Shown: piece after piece, positions 35,342-43,809 of the stretch
How the letters are laid out: every line of letters begins with the position of its first letter
Position numbering within the stretch: position 1 is the first letter of the stretch
Origin: Halomonas saccharevitans
Lineage (GTDB): Bacteria > Pseudomonadota > Gammaproteobacteria > Pseudomonadales > Halomonadaceae
Direction of reading: 5' to 3'
Assembly: GCF_900116405.1 (NCBI RefSeq)
Contig: NZ_FPAQ01000011.1
Coordinates: 26,713-90,712, forward strand
Length of the DNA: 64,000 bases
Notes under the pieces: model-generated
Database searches by the model: none
What the model was told of the DNA's origin: nothing
The model's input: the letters and a program-made list of their open reading frames with translations, nothing else
Position numbers and translations under genes: made by a program

Positions 35342-37396
35342 CTACGAGCCGTTTCCGATGCCTCTCGCTGATGCTGCGTCCTGCTTCCCTTGTATCAGGT
35401 CGCGGATAAGCCGCCGCCCCGGGTGCAGGTGATCGACCAGCGGTGCCTCCAGCGGCAGCGGCTCGTCGCAGATCCGTGAGGCGATCAGCTCGGCGCACAG
35501 CGGCGCGCTGGCGAGTCCCCGGGAGCCGTGGGCCGCGCTGATCCACAGGCCGCCATGGTGGCGTCCCGGCGTCGCGGGCACCCGGGTGGCGTCCTTGGCA
35601 AGCCGTGCATAGTCCGCCGCCCAGGCCTCGGCCACCGGCACCGGGCCCGCGTAGGGCGACTTGTCGGGGCTCGCCGCGCGCACCGCCGCCCGGCCCTCGA
35701 ACTCGGCCGGGTCGAGCGCCGCACCCGCCTCGCGCAGGGCGGCCACGAAGGCCGGCAGGGTGGCCTCGAGTTCCGCCAGGTTCGCCGCGTGGTCGGCCTC
35801 GCGCTCGTCGGTCTCGTCCCGGTTCGGGGCGAAGGTGGCGCCGAAGGTGAGCGTTCCATCGAGGGGCGGTGGCACATAGCCCCCGGCGCAGACCACTCGC
35901 TCGAGCGTCGGGGTGCCTTCGGGCAGCGTCAGCCGGCTCACCTGGCCGCGCACCGGCTGCAGCGGCAGCGCCGCCGTCTGGGCGAAGCGGTTGGCCAGCG
36001 CCGCGGTGGCGATCACCACCTGATCCGCCGCCAGGCGCTCGCCGTCGGCCATCTCCAGCGTCCAGCCATCGCCCTCCGGCGTCATCTCGACCACCTCCGC
36101 TCGGCGGAACTCCACTCCTGGCATGGCCGCCAGCCGTCGGCACAGCGCCGCCGGGCGCACCCAGCCCGCTTCGGGGTAGTAAAGCCCGCCGTGGTCGATC
36201 GGCGTGCCGGAAAGTCGCGACGCCTCGTTCGCCGAGACGCCGTGAACCACCCGCTCGGGCAGCGGATGATGGGCCAGGAAGCGCGCCTGGCGGGCCTCTT
36301 CCTTGTCGCGCATCGCCAGCTGCAGCACCCCGCAGGGGCGCCATAGTTCCCGCTCGGGATCGAGGGCCTCGAGCAGGCGGCGGCTGTGCAGCAGCCCGGC
36401 GAGATACACCCGGCTCTGGGGATTGGTGTCGGCGGCGAGCTTGACGTAGAGCGCCCCCTGGTCATTGCCGGAGCCGCCGCTGCCCGGGCCCTCGCGGTCG
36501 ACCAGCGTCACCGCCACGCCGCGCCGGGCCAGCGCCGCGGCCACGCTCGTGCCGGCGATGCCCGCTCCGACCACGACCACCCGGCGGGCCGGCCGCGCCG
36601 CGGGGGGCGTGAACCAGGGCGTGGCCCCACGGCGACGATCCTCGGGTGGCACGGCGATCTCGCCGGCGAGCATCTCGCGCTTGCGGCCGAACCCCGGCAC
36701 CTTGCGCCAGGCGAAGCCGGCCGCCTTGAGGCCGCGCTTGACCACCCCGGCGCAGGTAAAGGTGGCGAGTGTCGCGCCGGGGCGCGAGCGGGCGGCCATG
36801 GCGGCGAAGAGCTCCGGCTGCCACATCTCGGGGTTCTTCGACGGCGCGAAGCCGTCGAGGAACCAGGCGTCGACCCGGCCGTCGAGCCGCTCGAGCCGCT
36901 CGGTGGTGTCGCCGAAGTGCAGGTCGAGGGTGACCCGATCGTCGAGCCACAGCCGGTGCACGCCGGCCACCGGCTCGGGCCACTGGGCGACCAGGCGGGC
37001 GGCCCGCTCGGCGAGATCCGGCCAGGCGGCGAGCGCCCGGGCGAGATCTTCCCGCGCCAGGGGAAACTTCTCGGTGGAGATCAGATGCAGCCTCGCCGTT
37101 GGCGGGGCATGGGCCTCGAAGCAGGCCCAGGCGCACAGCATGTTGAGCCCGGTGCCGAAGCCGGTCTCGCCGATCACGAAGGGGCGAGGCTCCTGCCAGA
37201 CCTTGAGGCGCTCGGGCAGTCGGTTGGCGTGGATAAAGACGTGCTCGGTCTCGGCGCGGCCGTCGTGGCGCGAGAAGTAGACGTCGTCGAAGGCCGTGGA
37301 GTGGGGCACCTCCTCGTCGCCGTCGTCTCGTCGCCAGTCCAGGCGAGCGATCTGGAGGCCGGCGAGCGGGGGCAGGGCGTCGGGGGCAGCGGTCAC
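35342..37396 (-). CDS. mnmC: Bifunctional tRNA 5-methylaminomethyl-2-thiouridine synthase MnmC
   Basis: Completes mnm5s2U34 in tRNA: the FAD domain removes the carboxymethyl group and the SAM domain methylates the amine. In the 684-aa protein the methyltransferase half (1 to about 240) carries GETGFGTGLNML and WFLDGFAPSKNPEMW; the FAD half carries VVVVGAGIAGTSVAAALARRG (about 270) and a C-terminal GLWISAAHGSRGLASAPL. The start is taken as GTG at 37396, 7 bases after GGAG; a frame extension to 37465 is not needed. Confidence 0.93.
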   Translation of the reverse strand: MTAAPDALPPLAGLQIARLDWRRDDGDEEVPHSTAFDDVYFSRHDGRAETEHVFIHANRLPERLKVWQEPRPFVIGETGFGTGLNMLCAWACFEAHAPPTARLHLISTEKFPLAREDLARALAAWPDLAERAARLVAQWPEPVAGVHRLWLDDRVTLDLHFGDTTERLERLDGRVDAWFLDGFAPSKNPEMWQPELFAAMAARSRPGATLATFTCAGVVKRGLKAAGFAWRKVPGFGRKREMLAGEIAVPPEDRRRGATPWFTPPAARPARRVVVVGAGIAGTSVAAALARRGVAVTLVDREGPGSGGSGNDQGALYVKLAADTNPQSRVYLAGLLHSRRLLEALDPERELWRPCGVLQLAMRDKEEARQARFLAHHPLPERVVHGVSANEASRLSGTPIDHGGLYYPEAGWVRPAALCRRLAAMPGVEFRRAEVVEMTPEGDGWTLEMADGERLAADQVVIATAALANRFAQTAALPLQPVRGQVSRLTLPEGTPTLERVVCAGGYVPPPLDGTLTFGATFAPNRDETDEREADHAANLAELEATLPAFVAALREAGAALDPAEFEGRAAVRAASPDKSPYAGPVPVAEAWAADYARLAKDATRVPATPGRHHGGLWISAAHGSRGLASAPLCAELIASRICDEPLPLEAPLVDHLHPGRRLIRDLIQGKQDAASARGIGNGS

Positions 37397-37545
37397 GGCG
37401 GGGCTCCGGTCGTTCCGGTCACAGGGGGCGGTGATGGGGCGCGTGATGATACAGGACGCGGACACATGGCGCGCTGATCAAGGTTTGATCGATCTCGTCG
37501 CGCCGGCACGGCGTCCGGGCTTGGGAAAGGCGTCCGCGGCGTTTC

Positions 37546-37603
37546 AACAGGCTTGTCCACAGCAGCTGTGGGAAACCGGCTGTGGACAGGCAAGCCTGTG
37601 GAT
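37546..37603. repeat. Cluster of TCCACA (DnaA-box-like) motifs in an inverted arrangement
   Basis: Between yciI and mnmC lie TTGTCCACA (37553-37561) and, on the other strand, TTTCCCACA (37567-37575), CTGTCCACA (37581-37589) and ATCCACA (37597-37603). The arms CAGGCTTGTCCACAGC and GCTGTGGACA-GGCA-AGCCTG are inverted with a 4-base bulge. It could be a DnaA-binding cluster or a stem-loop for the yciI or mnmC transcripts. Confidence 0.45.
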
Positions 37604-37608
37604 GGGGA

Positions 37609-37908
37609 TCAGGGCAGGACCTTCTTGAACGGCTTGACGATCGCCTTGGCGTAGACGCCAGCGATCATGTAAGGGTCGGCATCGGCCCAGGCCTGGGCGC
37701 TCTCGAGGCTCTCGAACTCGGCGACCACCAGGCTGCCGGTGAAGCCGGCCTCGCCCGGGTCGTTGCTGTCGATGGCCGGGTGCGGGCCGGCCAGCACCAG
37801 GCGGCCCTCGTCGCGCAGCGCCTCGAGGCGAGCCAGGTGATCCGGACGGGCGGCCAGGCGCCGTTCCAGGCTGTTATTCACATCTTCACTGATGATGGCG
37901 TAGAGCAT
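37609..37908 (-). CDS. yciI: YciI family protein
   Basis: A 99-aa dimeric ferredoxin-fold protein. The family motif [17 protein letters not shown] starts it; [23 protein letters not shown] contains the conserved His and the putative acid-base site, and [22 protein letters not shown] ends it. The reaction is not established for most family members. The start at 37908 is chosen over one 36 codons upstream because the family begins here. It is divergent from rnm. Confidence 0.9.
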   Translation of the reverse strand: MLYAIISEDVNNSLERRLAARPDHLARLEALRDEGRLVLAGPHPAIDSNDPGEAGFTGSLVVAEFESLESAQAWADADPYMIAGVYAKAIVKPFKKVLP

Positions 37909-38027
37909 CGCGGTTCTTCCTCGTGGTGGGCGGCTCTCGCCGCGGGTGCCGATGGCCCCGTCATTGACCGTCATCGGTCGCGCGAGCACCATGTCGAGAT
38001 ATTCTGACAAACTCATCTGCCGGCGTC

Positions 38028-38957
38028 ATGCCCATGACCGCACCTCCCGCCCGATTCGAGGGCGAACCGCACCGCGTCGATCTGCACATGCACTCCACGG
38101 CCTCCGACGGCGCCCTGCCGCCGGCCGAGGTGGTGGCGCTGTGCCGGGCCAAGGGCGTGACCCTGATGGCGCTGACCGACCACGACACCATGGACGGCAT
38201 CGACGAGGCCGAGGCCGCCGCCCGCGAGCAGGGCATCGGCTTGATCCCCGGCACCGAGCTTTCCACCCAGTGGCGCGGCATCAACATCCACGTGGTGGGC
38301 CTGCTGCCCGAGGGGCCGCGGGGCGATCTGGTCGCGGGGCTGGCCGCCCAGGCCGAGGCCCGCGAGCAGCGCTCCTTGCGCATCGCCGAGCGCCTCGAGA
38401 AGATCGGCCTGAAGGATGCCCTGGCCCGGGCTCGCGAGCAGGCCGGCAGCGAGCGCCCGCTGGGGCGGCCGGACTTCGCCAAGGCGCTGGTGGCCGCCGG
38501 GCTGGTGCCCGATATCGGTACCGCCTTCAAGAAGCACCTCGGCAATGGCAAGGCCGGCGACATCAAGGCGCACTGGCCCTTCCTCGCCACGGCGGTGGCC
38601 TGGATCCTCGATGCGGGCGGGGTGGCGGTGCTGGCCCATCCGCTGCGCCACGGCCTGACCCGGCGCAAGCGCGGGCTGCTGCTCGATGACTTCGCCGCCG
38701 CCGGCGGCCAGGCCGCGGAGCTGGTCAGCGGCTTCCAGAATCCCGACGTGACCCGCGACCTGGCGCGTCAGCTCCAGGAGCGCGAGCTCTACGGCTCGGT
38801 GGGCAGCGACTTCCATTTCCCCGGCGGGCATCTGGCGCCGGGCAGCATGAGCCCGGTGCCGCGCACCGCCACGCCACCGGTATGGGCCCACCCGCGCCTG
38901 GCCGGGATCGCCGCCACGGCCGCCGGCCGAGAACGCGCCGGTGGGCCGCAGGCCTGA
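38028..38957 (+). CDS. rnm: 5'-3' exoribonuclease RNase AM (PHP domain)
   Basis: A PHP-domain metal-dependent nuclease (YciV, RNase AM) that in E. coli matures 5' ends of ribosomal RNA and degrades short oligonucleotides. The 309-aa protein has the four PHP motifs: DLHMHSTASDG, LTDHDTMDG, GTELST near residue 80, and AHPLRHG with the later GSDFHFPG. Cotranscription with yciO is likely, matching yciV-yciO in enterobacteria. Confidence 0.92.
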   Translation: MPMTAPPARFEGEPHRVDLHMHSTASDGALPPAEVVALCRAKGVTLMALTDHDTMDGIDEAEAAAREQGIGLIPGTELSTQWRGINIHVVGLLPEGPRGDLVAGLAAQAEAREQRSLRIAERLEKIGLKDALARAREQAGSERPLGRPDFAKALVAAGLVPDIGTAFKKHLGNGKAGDIKAHWPFLATAVAWILDAGGVAVLAHPLRHGLTRRKRGLLLDDFAAAGGQAAELVSGFQNPDVTRDLARQLQERELYGSVGSDFHFPGGHLAPGSMSPVPRTATPPVWAHPRLAGIAATAAGRERAGGPQA

Positions 38958-39024
38958 TCGTGCGCTCGGCGGCGCATGTTATCGTGGAGCGACGCCATTT
39001 CCGGCCACCCAACAGGGAGCTCGC

Positions 39025-39648
39025 ATGAGCCAGTTCTTTCAGATCCACCCGGACAATCCCCAGAAGCGCCTGATCGACCAGGCGATCCAGATCATTCGCG
39101 GCGGCGGGGTGGTCGCCTATCCGACCGATTCCGGCTACGCCCTGGGCTGTCACCTGGGCGACAAGAAGGCCATCGAGAAGATCAAGTGGCTGCGCTCGCT
39201 CGACGACAAGCACAATTTCACCCTGATCTGCTCGGATCTCTCGGAGATCGGCACCTATGCCAAGGTGGACAACACGGTCTTTCGGCTGCTGAAGGCTCAC
39301 ACGCCTGGCGCCTACACCTTCATCCTCGATGCCACCACCGAGGTGCCGCGGCTGCTGCTGCACCCCAAGCGCCGCTCCATCGGCGTGCGGGTGCCGGACC
39401 ACCAGATCACCCGGGCCCTGCTCAGCGCCCTGGGCGAGCCGCTGATGAGCGTGACCCTGATTCCGGTGGGCGAGGAGCTGCCGATGACCGACGCCGAGGA
39501 GATCCGCGAGCGCTTCGGCAATGATCTCGACCTGATCATCGACGGCGGCGCCTGCCACCTCGAGCCCACCAGCGTGATCGACCTGCGCGACCTGCCGCCG
39601 ACCATCCTGCGCGAGGGTCGCGGCGACGTCCGTCCCTTCCAGGCCTGA
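39025..39648 (+). CDS. yciO: YciO (Sua5/YciO/YrdC-family protein)
   Basis: The 207-aa protein has the YrdC fold: GGGVVAYPTDSGYALGCHL, the basic KSxR-like region LRSLDDKHNFTLIC, and PGAYTFILDAT. Relatives TsaC/Sua5 make threonylcarbamoyl-AMP for t6A in tRNA; YciO paralogs are thought to have a related but different role. It follows rnm by 67 bases. Confidence 0.9.
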   Translation: MSQFFQIHPDNPQKRLIDQAIQIIRGGGVVAYPTDSGYALGCHLGDKKAIEKIKWLRSLDDKHNFTLICSDLSEIGTYAKVDNTVFRLLKAHTPGAYTFILDATTEVPRLLLHPKRRSIGVRVPDHQITRALLSALGEPLMSVTLIPVGEELPMTDAEEIRERFGNDLDLIIDGGACHLEPTSVIDLRDLPPTILREGRGDVRPFQA

Positions 39649-39678
39649 TCCTCCGGATCGATCCCCCGCACCGCCGGC

Positions 39679-40596
39679 TCAGCGGGCCGGCGGCGTCTCG
39701 TCCCTGTCGTCATCCTCGTCTGAGCCTTCCTGGGCCTGATCGGCCAGGCGCGGGTCGGGGGAGTCCTCGTCCAGCCAGGTGCCGCAGCGCAGGCAGTACC
39801 GAGCGCGCCGCTCGTGGCGGTCATGGCCGCAGCCCGGGCAGGCCTCGTCGGAGTAGCGGTCGGCGCGGATCGAGCGGATCACCTCGGCGGAGAAGACCCC
39901 GGTGGGCACGGCGATGATCGAGTAGCCGATCAGCATCACCATCACCGAGATCGCCTGGCCCAGCGGGGTCACCGGCACGATGTCGCCGTAGCCCACCGTG
40001 GTCAGGGTGACCACGGCCCAGTAGATCGCCTTGGGGATACTGGTGAAGCCGGCCTCCTCGGGCTCGATCAGGTAGACGAGCGAGGCGAAGATGGTCACCA
40101 GCATGAAGACGGTGAACAGGAACAGAAAGATCTGGTGGCTGCTGCGCTTCAGGGCGTCGATCAAAAGCCGCCCCTCGCCGACGAACTCCATCAGGCGAAG
40201 CACGCGGAAGATGCGCAGGGTGCGCAGCAGGCGCACCACCACCAGCGACTGGGCGCCCGGCAGCACCAGCGCCAGCCAGGTCGGCAGGATCGCCACCAGG
40301 TCGATGATGCCGTAGAAGCTCTTGAGGTACTGCAGCGGACGCTCGAGGCAGTAGAGGCGCACCGCGAGCTCGAGGGTGAAGGCGATCGTGAAGCCCCACT
40401 CGATCCAGTAGAAGAGCGCCGCGTGGCCGTCGCGAAAGGCCGCGACGCTCTCCAGCATCACCACCAGCACGCTGGCGAGAATCGCCACGATCAGGGCGAT
40501 GTCGAAGGCCTTGGCCGCCGGGGTGTCGGACTCGAAGATGATCTGGAAGACCCGGGTGCGCAGGCCTTCGCCCGCGGGCTTGGGGAGGTGGTTCAC
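39679..40596 (-). CDS. Voltage-gated-type K+ channel with C-terminal zinc ribbon
   Basis: The 305-aa protein has six membrane segments, an S4-like arginine helix (VVRLLRTLRIFRVLRL), a pore loop with the K+ filter TLTTVGYGDIVP, and a cytoplasmic tail with CPGCG and CLRCG, a four-Cys zinc ribbon (about residues 262-288). The tail has no RCK domain. It is a Kv-type potassium channel by pore sequence; gating and physiological role are inferred. It is convergent with yciO. Confidence 0.88.
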   Translation of the reverse strand: MNHLPKPAGEGLRTRVFQIIFESDTPAAKAFDIALIVAILASVLVVMLESVAAFRDGHAALFYWIEWGFTIAFTLELAVRLYCLERPLQYLKSFYGIIDLVAILPTWLALVLPGAQSLVVVRLLRTLRIFRVLRLMEFVGEGRLLIDALKRSSHQIFLFLFTVFMLVTIFASLVYLIEPEEAGFTSIPKAIYWAVVTLTTVGYGDIVPVTPLGQAISVMVMLIGYSIIAVPTGVFSAEVIRSIRADRYSDEACPGCGHDRHERRARYCLRCGTWLDEDSPDPRLADQAQEGSDEDDDRDETPPAR

Positions 40597-40649
40597 GAGC
40601 GTCGTCCTTGTGGTGGCGGGCCGGACCTGTCGGGCGGAGTCGGCTGAAC

Positions 40650-41567
40650 TCAGCTCAGCTCGGCGTCTCCGGGCAGCCGGCGGGCCAGGCGCAGCATGTG
40701 CCGGCCGAAGGCCGGGGTCAGCCAGCGCTCGGCGTCCAGCGCCTCGGCGAGCGCCCGGGCCTGGTCGCGCCCTGAGGCCTCGCCTGTGCCGTTGTCTCCA
40801 TCAGCATCATCGCCCAGTTCCGCCAGCCGTTGGAAGGCCCGGCGCGCCTCTAGGCGCCAGGCGTCGTCGCCGGTATCCGCCAGGGCATCCAGCGCTGCGG
40901 TGGCGCGGTGCAGCCAGCCGCCGGCGTCGCAGGCCTCGGGCAGCGAGCGCGCGCCGTCGAGCAGGGCGCCGCCCCGGGCCGCCTTGCTGGTGTCCGAGGG
41001 GCGCAGCGCCACCCGGTCGGTCAGGGCCTCGGCCAGCGACCAGAGCGCCTCCGGCTCGCCCGCCTTGAGCTCGAGCTCCAGCTCGCGGATCGCCACGGCC
41101 CGCTCGCCCGCGCGGATCTCGCCGATATCCAGGGCGAGCTCGATGGTCGCGCCCTCGTGATCGAGCCACCAGGTCTCGCGTTCGAAGTCGGTGGCGAAGC
41201 GCGGCGCCAGGCGCTCGAGCAGGCCCGCCTCGCGTTCGGTCATGGGCGGCAGCGCCGCAAGCCCCTCTAGATCGAGGCCCGGACCGGGCACCTCCCACTC
41301 CCACTCGCCGCGGGTCGAGAGTCCGCCGCCGCCCTGGCCGCGGGTCTTCAGCGTCTGCAGCAGTCGCCCGTCCGCGCGGCGCAGGCGCAGCGCCATGCGC
41401 GCGGCCTCCAGGTCGCCTTCGGGGGTATCGAAGTAGGTGTTGCCCAGCTGGGTAAGCGTCGGTGTCACCCCGGCCAGGCGGGGATGTCGCCTCAGGGCCT
41501 CGGCCCCCCCGGCGTCCTCGGTGTCCAGAGCGCCCAGGGCGAGTTTGAGTTCGATCTCGTTGGCCAT
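40650..41567 (-). CDS. CYTH-domain inorganic triphosphatase (YgiF-like)
   Basis: The 305-aa protein starts with the CYTH signature EIELKLAL and has NTYFDTP, ALRLRRADGRLLQTLKTRG and RGEWEWEVPG, the charged tunnel residues of triphosphate-binding enzymes. E. coli YgiF cleaves inorganic triphosphate and has a C-terminal CHAD domain (433 aa in all); here only about 100 residues of a CHAD-like helical tail remain. The start at 41567 is the MANEIELKL Met. Confidence 0.85.
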   Translation of the reverse strand: MANEIELKLALGALDTEDAGGAEALRRHPRLAGVTPTLTQLGNTYFDTPEGDLEAARMALRLRRADGRLLQTLKTRGQGGGGLSTRGEWEWEVPGPGLDLEGLAALPPMTEREAGLLERLAPRFATDFERETWWLDHEGATIELALDIGEIRAGERAVAIRELELELKAGEPEALWSLAEALTDRVALRPSDTSKAARGGALLDGARSLPEACDAGGWLHRATAALDALADTGDDAWRLEARRAFQRLAELGDDADGDNGTGEASGRDQARALAEALDAERWLTPAFGRHMLRLARRLPGDAELS

Positions 41568-41673
41568 CGGCAGAGCTACCTCGATTGGATGAATATTGGG
41601 TGATTTTTTCATGACGCTGAGGGTGTCAGTCACTATACTGACGCCGCCATTTTTCCAGGTTCATAGATGCCCT

Positions 41674-42354
41674 ATGGTGACATCCAATCCCTTCTCCGCG
41701 ATGTTCGGCCGCTCGCCATTCCATCCGCTGCTGGCCCACATCGTCAAGGCCAACGCGTGTGCTGACGAGCTGCTGCCCTTCTTCGAGGCGTCCCTGGTGG
41801 GCGACTGGGACACCGCAGAGCAGCATCGCGAGACCATCACCCGCCTCGAGCATGAGGCCGATGAGCTCAAGACTGAGCTGCGTCTCAACCTTCCCAATAC
41901 CATGTTCCTACCGGTATCGCGCTCCGACCTGCTCGACCTGATCAGCGTCCAGGACAAGATTGCCAACAAGGTCCGCGATATCACCGGCATCATGCTCGGT
42001 CGTCGCATGCAGATGCCCCAGGAACTGGCCCAGCCGATGCGCGACTACATGCGTACCTCGGTGGCCTGCGTGGCCCAGGCGCGCCACGCCCTCGAGGAGC
42101 TCAAGGACCTGCTCGAGTCCGGCTTCGGGCGTAACGTCTCCGACGTGATGCAGAAGCTGATCCGCGGGCTGCACGTGCTCGAGCAGCAGGCCGACAGCCA
42201 GCAGGTGGCGATCCGTCGCCAGCTGTTCGAGCTCGAGGATCGCCTGCCGCCGGTGGACGTGATGTTCCTCTACAAGATCATCGATTGGGTGGGCGAGCTC
42301 TCCGACCGCGCCGAGCGCGTCGGCAGCCGACTGCAGATCATGACGGCCAACTGA
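41674..42354 (+). CDS. DUF47/PhoU-like phosphate transport regulator
   Basis: The 226-aa helical protein (TIGR00153 family) begins NPFSAMFGRSPFHPLLAHI and contains the PhoU-like EHEADELKTELRLNLPNT and VRDITGIMLGRR. Family members are encoded next to Pit transporters and are thought to modulate them. The gene precedes pit by 73 bases, which supports that role. The start at 41674 fits the family N-terminus. Confidence 0.9.
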   Translation: MVTSNPFSAMFGRSPFHPLLAHIVKANACADELLPFFEASLVGDWDTAEQHRETITRLEHEADELKTELRLNLPNTMFLPVSRSDLLDLISVQDKIANKVRDITGIMLGRRMQMPQELAQPMRDYMRTSVACVAQARHALEELKDLLESGFGRNVSDVMQKLIRGLHVLEQQADSQQVAIRRQLFELEDRLPPVDVMFLYKIIDWVGELSDRAERVGSRLQIMTAN

Positions 42355-42427
42355 ACACAGCGGCCCCGGCGACCCCGGGGCCTCGTTGTTTCGCTCTTCT
42401 TCTGACCGCAACAAGGGAACACTCCCT

Positions 42428-43693
42428 ATGTCGATCATTGCTCAGCACGGCGAGGTCTTCATCATCCTCGCCTGTCTCTTCGGCTTCTTCATGGCCTGGG
42501 GCGTCGGCGCCAACGACGTGGCCAACGCCATGGGCACCTCGGTGGGCTCCAAGGCCATCACCATCAAGCAGGCGATCATCATCGCCGTGATCTTCGAGTT
42601 CCTCGGCGCCTGGTTGGCCGGCGGCGAGGTCACCAACACCATCCGCAAGGGCATCATCGACCCGGAGCTGCTCAAGGAAGATCCCCAGCTGCTGGTCTAC
42701 GGTATGCTGGCGGCGCTGCTGGCGGCCGCGACCTGGCTGCTGGTCGCCTCGATGAAGGGCTGGCCGGTCTCCACCACCCACTCCATCGTCGGCGCCATCG
42801 TCGGCTTCGCGGTGGCGGGCCTCGGCGCCGCCGCCGTGGACTGGGGCGCGGTGGGCACCATCGCCGCCAGCTGGGTGGTCTCGCCGCTGCTGGCCGGCAC
42901 CATCGCCTTCACGCTCTTCAAGTCGGTCCAGCATCTGATCTTCGAGGCCCCGGATCCCTTCGCCGCGGCCAAGCGCTACGTGCCGATGTACATCTTCCTG
43001 GTCGGCTTCGCGGTGACCATGGTGACCCTCACCAAGGGCCTCAAGCACGTCGGCCTGGATCTGAGCTTCGGCGCCAGCCTGCTGCTGGCTATCCTCGCCG
43101 GCCTGGCATTCGCGGCGCTCGGTGTGGCCATGGAGCGTCGCGTCAAGGCCTCCAGTCGCCAGACCGATCAGTTCGGCTTCTCCGGGGTAGAGCGGGTCTT
43201 CGGCGTGCTGATGATCTTCACCGCCTGCGCCATGGCCTTCGCCCACGGCTCCAACGACGTGGCCAACGCCGTGGGGCCGCTGGCGGCGGTGATCAGCGTG
43301 GTGCAGACCGGCGGCGAGGTCGAGGGCGCCGCCCTGGTGCCCTGGTGGGTGCTGGTGCTGGGCGGCGGTGGCATCGTCGTCGGCCTGGTCACCTACGGCC
43401 ACAAGGTCATCGCCACCGTGGGCACCGGCATCACCGAGCTGACCCCGAGCCGCGGCTTCGCCGCTACCCTCGCGGCCGCCACCACCGTGGTGCTGGCCTC
43501 GGGCACCGGCCTGCCGATCTCCACCACCCATACCCTGGTCGGGGCGGTGCTCGGCGTGGGCCTGGCCCGCGGCATGGCGGCGCTCAACCTGCGGGTCATC
43601 GGCACCATCGCCATGTCGTGGCTGATCACCCTGCCGGCAGGCGCGGGCCTGGCCATCCTGTTCTTCTTCACCTTGAAAGGCATCTTCGGCTAG
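42428..43693 (+). CDS. pit: Low-affinity inorganic phosphate transporter (PiT family)
   Basis: The 421-aa membrane protein has the two inverted PiT signatures GANDVANAMGTSVGSKA near residue 25 and HGSNDVANAVGPLAAVIS near residue 275, each followed by ISTTHT/STTHS motifs and about 10 helices. It takes up phosphate with H+ or Na+; the coupling ion is not readable from sequence. It forms an operon with the upstream DUF47 gene. Confidence 0.95.
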   Translation: MSIIAQHGEVFIILACLFGFFMAWGVGANDVANAMGTSVGSKAITIKQAIIIAVIFEFLGAWLAGGEVTNTIRKGIIDPELLKEDPQLLVYGMLAALLAAATWLLVASMKGWPVSTTHSIVGAIVGFAVAGLGAAAVDWGAVGTIAASWVVSPLLAGTIAFTLFKSVQHLIFEAPDPFAAAKRYVPMYIFLVGFAVTMVTLTKGLKHVGLDLSFGASLLLAILAGLAFAALGVAMERRVKASSRQTDQFGFSGVERVFGVLMIFTACAMAFAHGSNDVANAVGPLAAVISVVQTGGEVEGAALVPWWVLVLGGGGIVVGLVTYGHKVIATVGTGITELTPSRGFAATLAAATTVVLASGTGLPISTTHTLVGAVLGVGLARGMAALNLRVIGTIAMSWLITLPAGAGLAILFFFTLKGIFG

Positions 43694-43716
43694 TACGCTC
43701 TCGCCTGGACGCCCAG

Positions 43717-43749
43717 ACGGCGGCATCACCTCGGTGGTGCCGCCGTTTT
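43717..43749 (+). terminator. Terminator of the DUF47-pit operon
   Basis: A 14-bp stem ACGGCGGCATCACC with its near-complement (one G-U pair), a 2-base loop, then TTT. Confidence 0.8.
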
Positions 43750-43809
43750 CGTCGCTCTGATATAGTGACGTTTTACCTACCCTCGTTCACCTGCTGCCGG
43801 AGTGCGGCC

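Noticed and set aside
43345..43809. Upstream extension of argA to 592 aa
   Set aside because: The extra residues come from a different frame inside pit and cross its terminator; ArgA proteins begin near the TTG at 43810.
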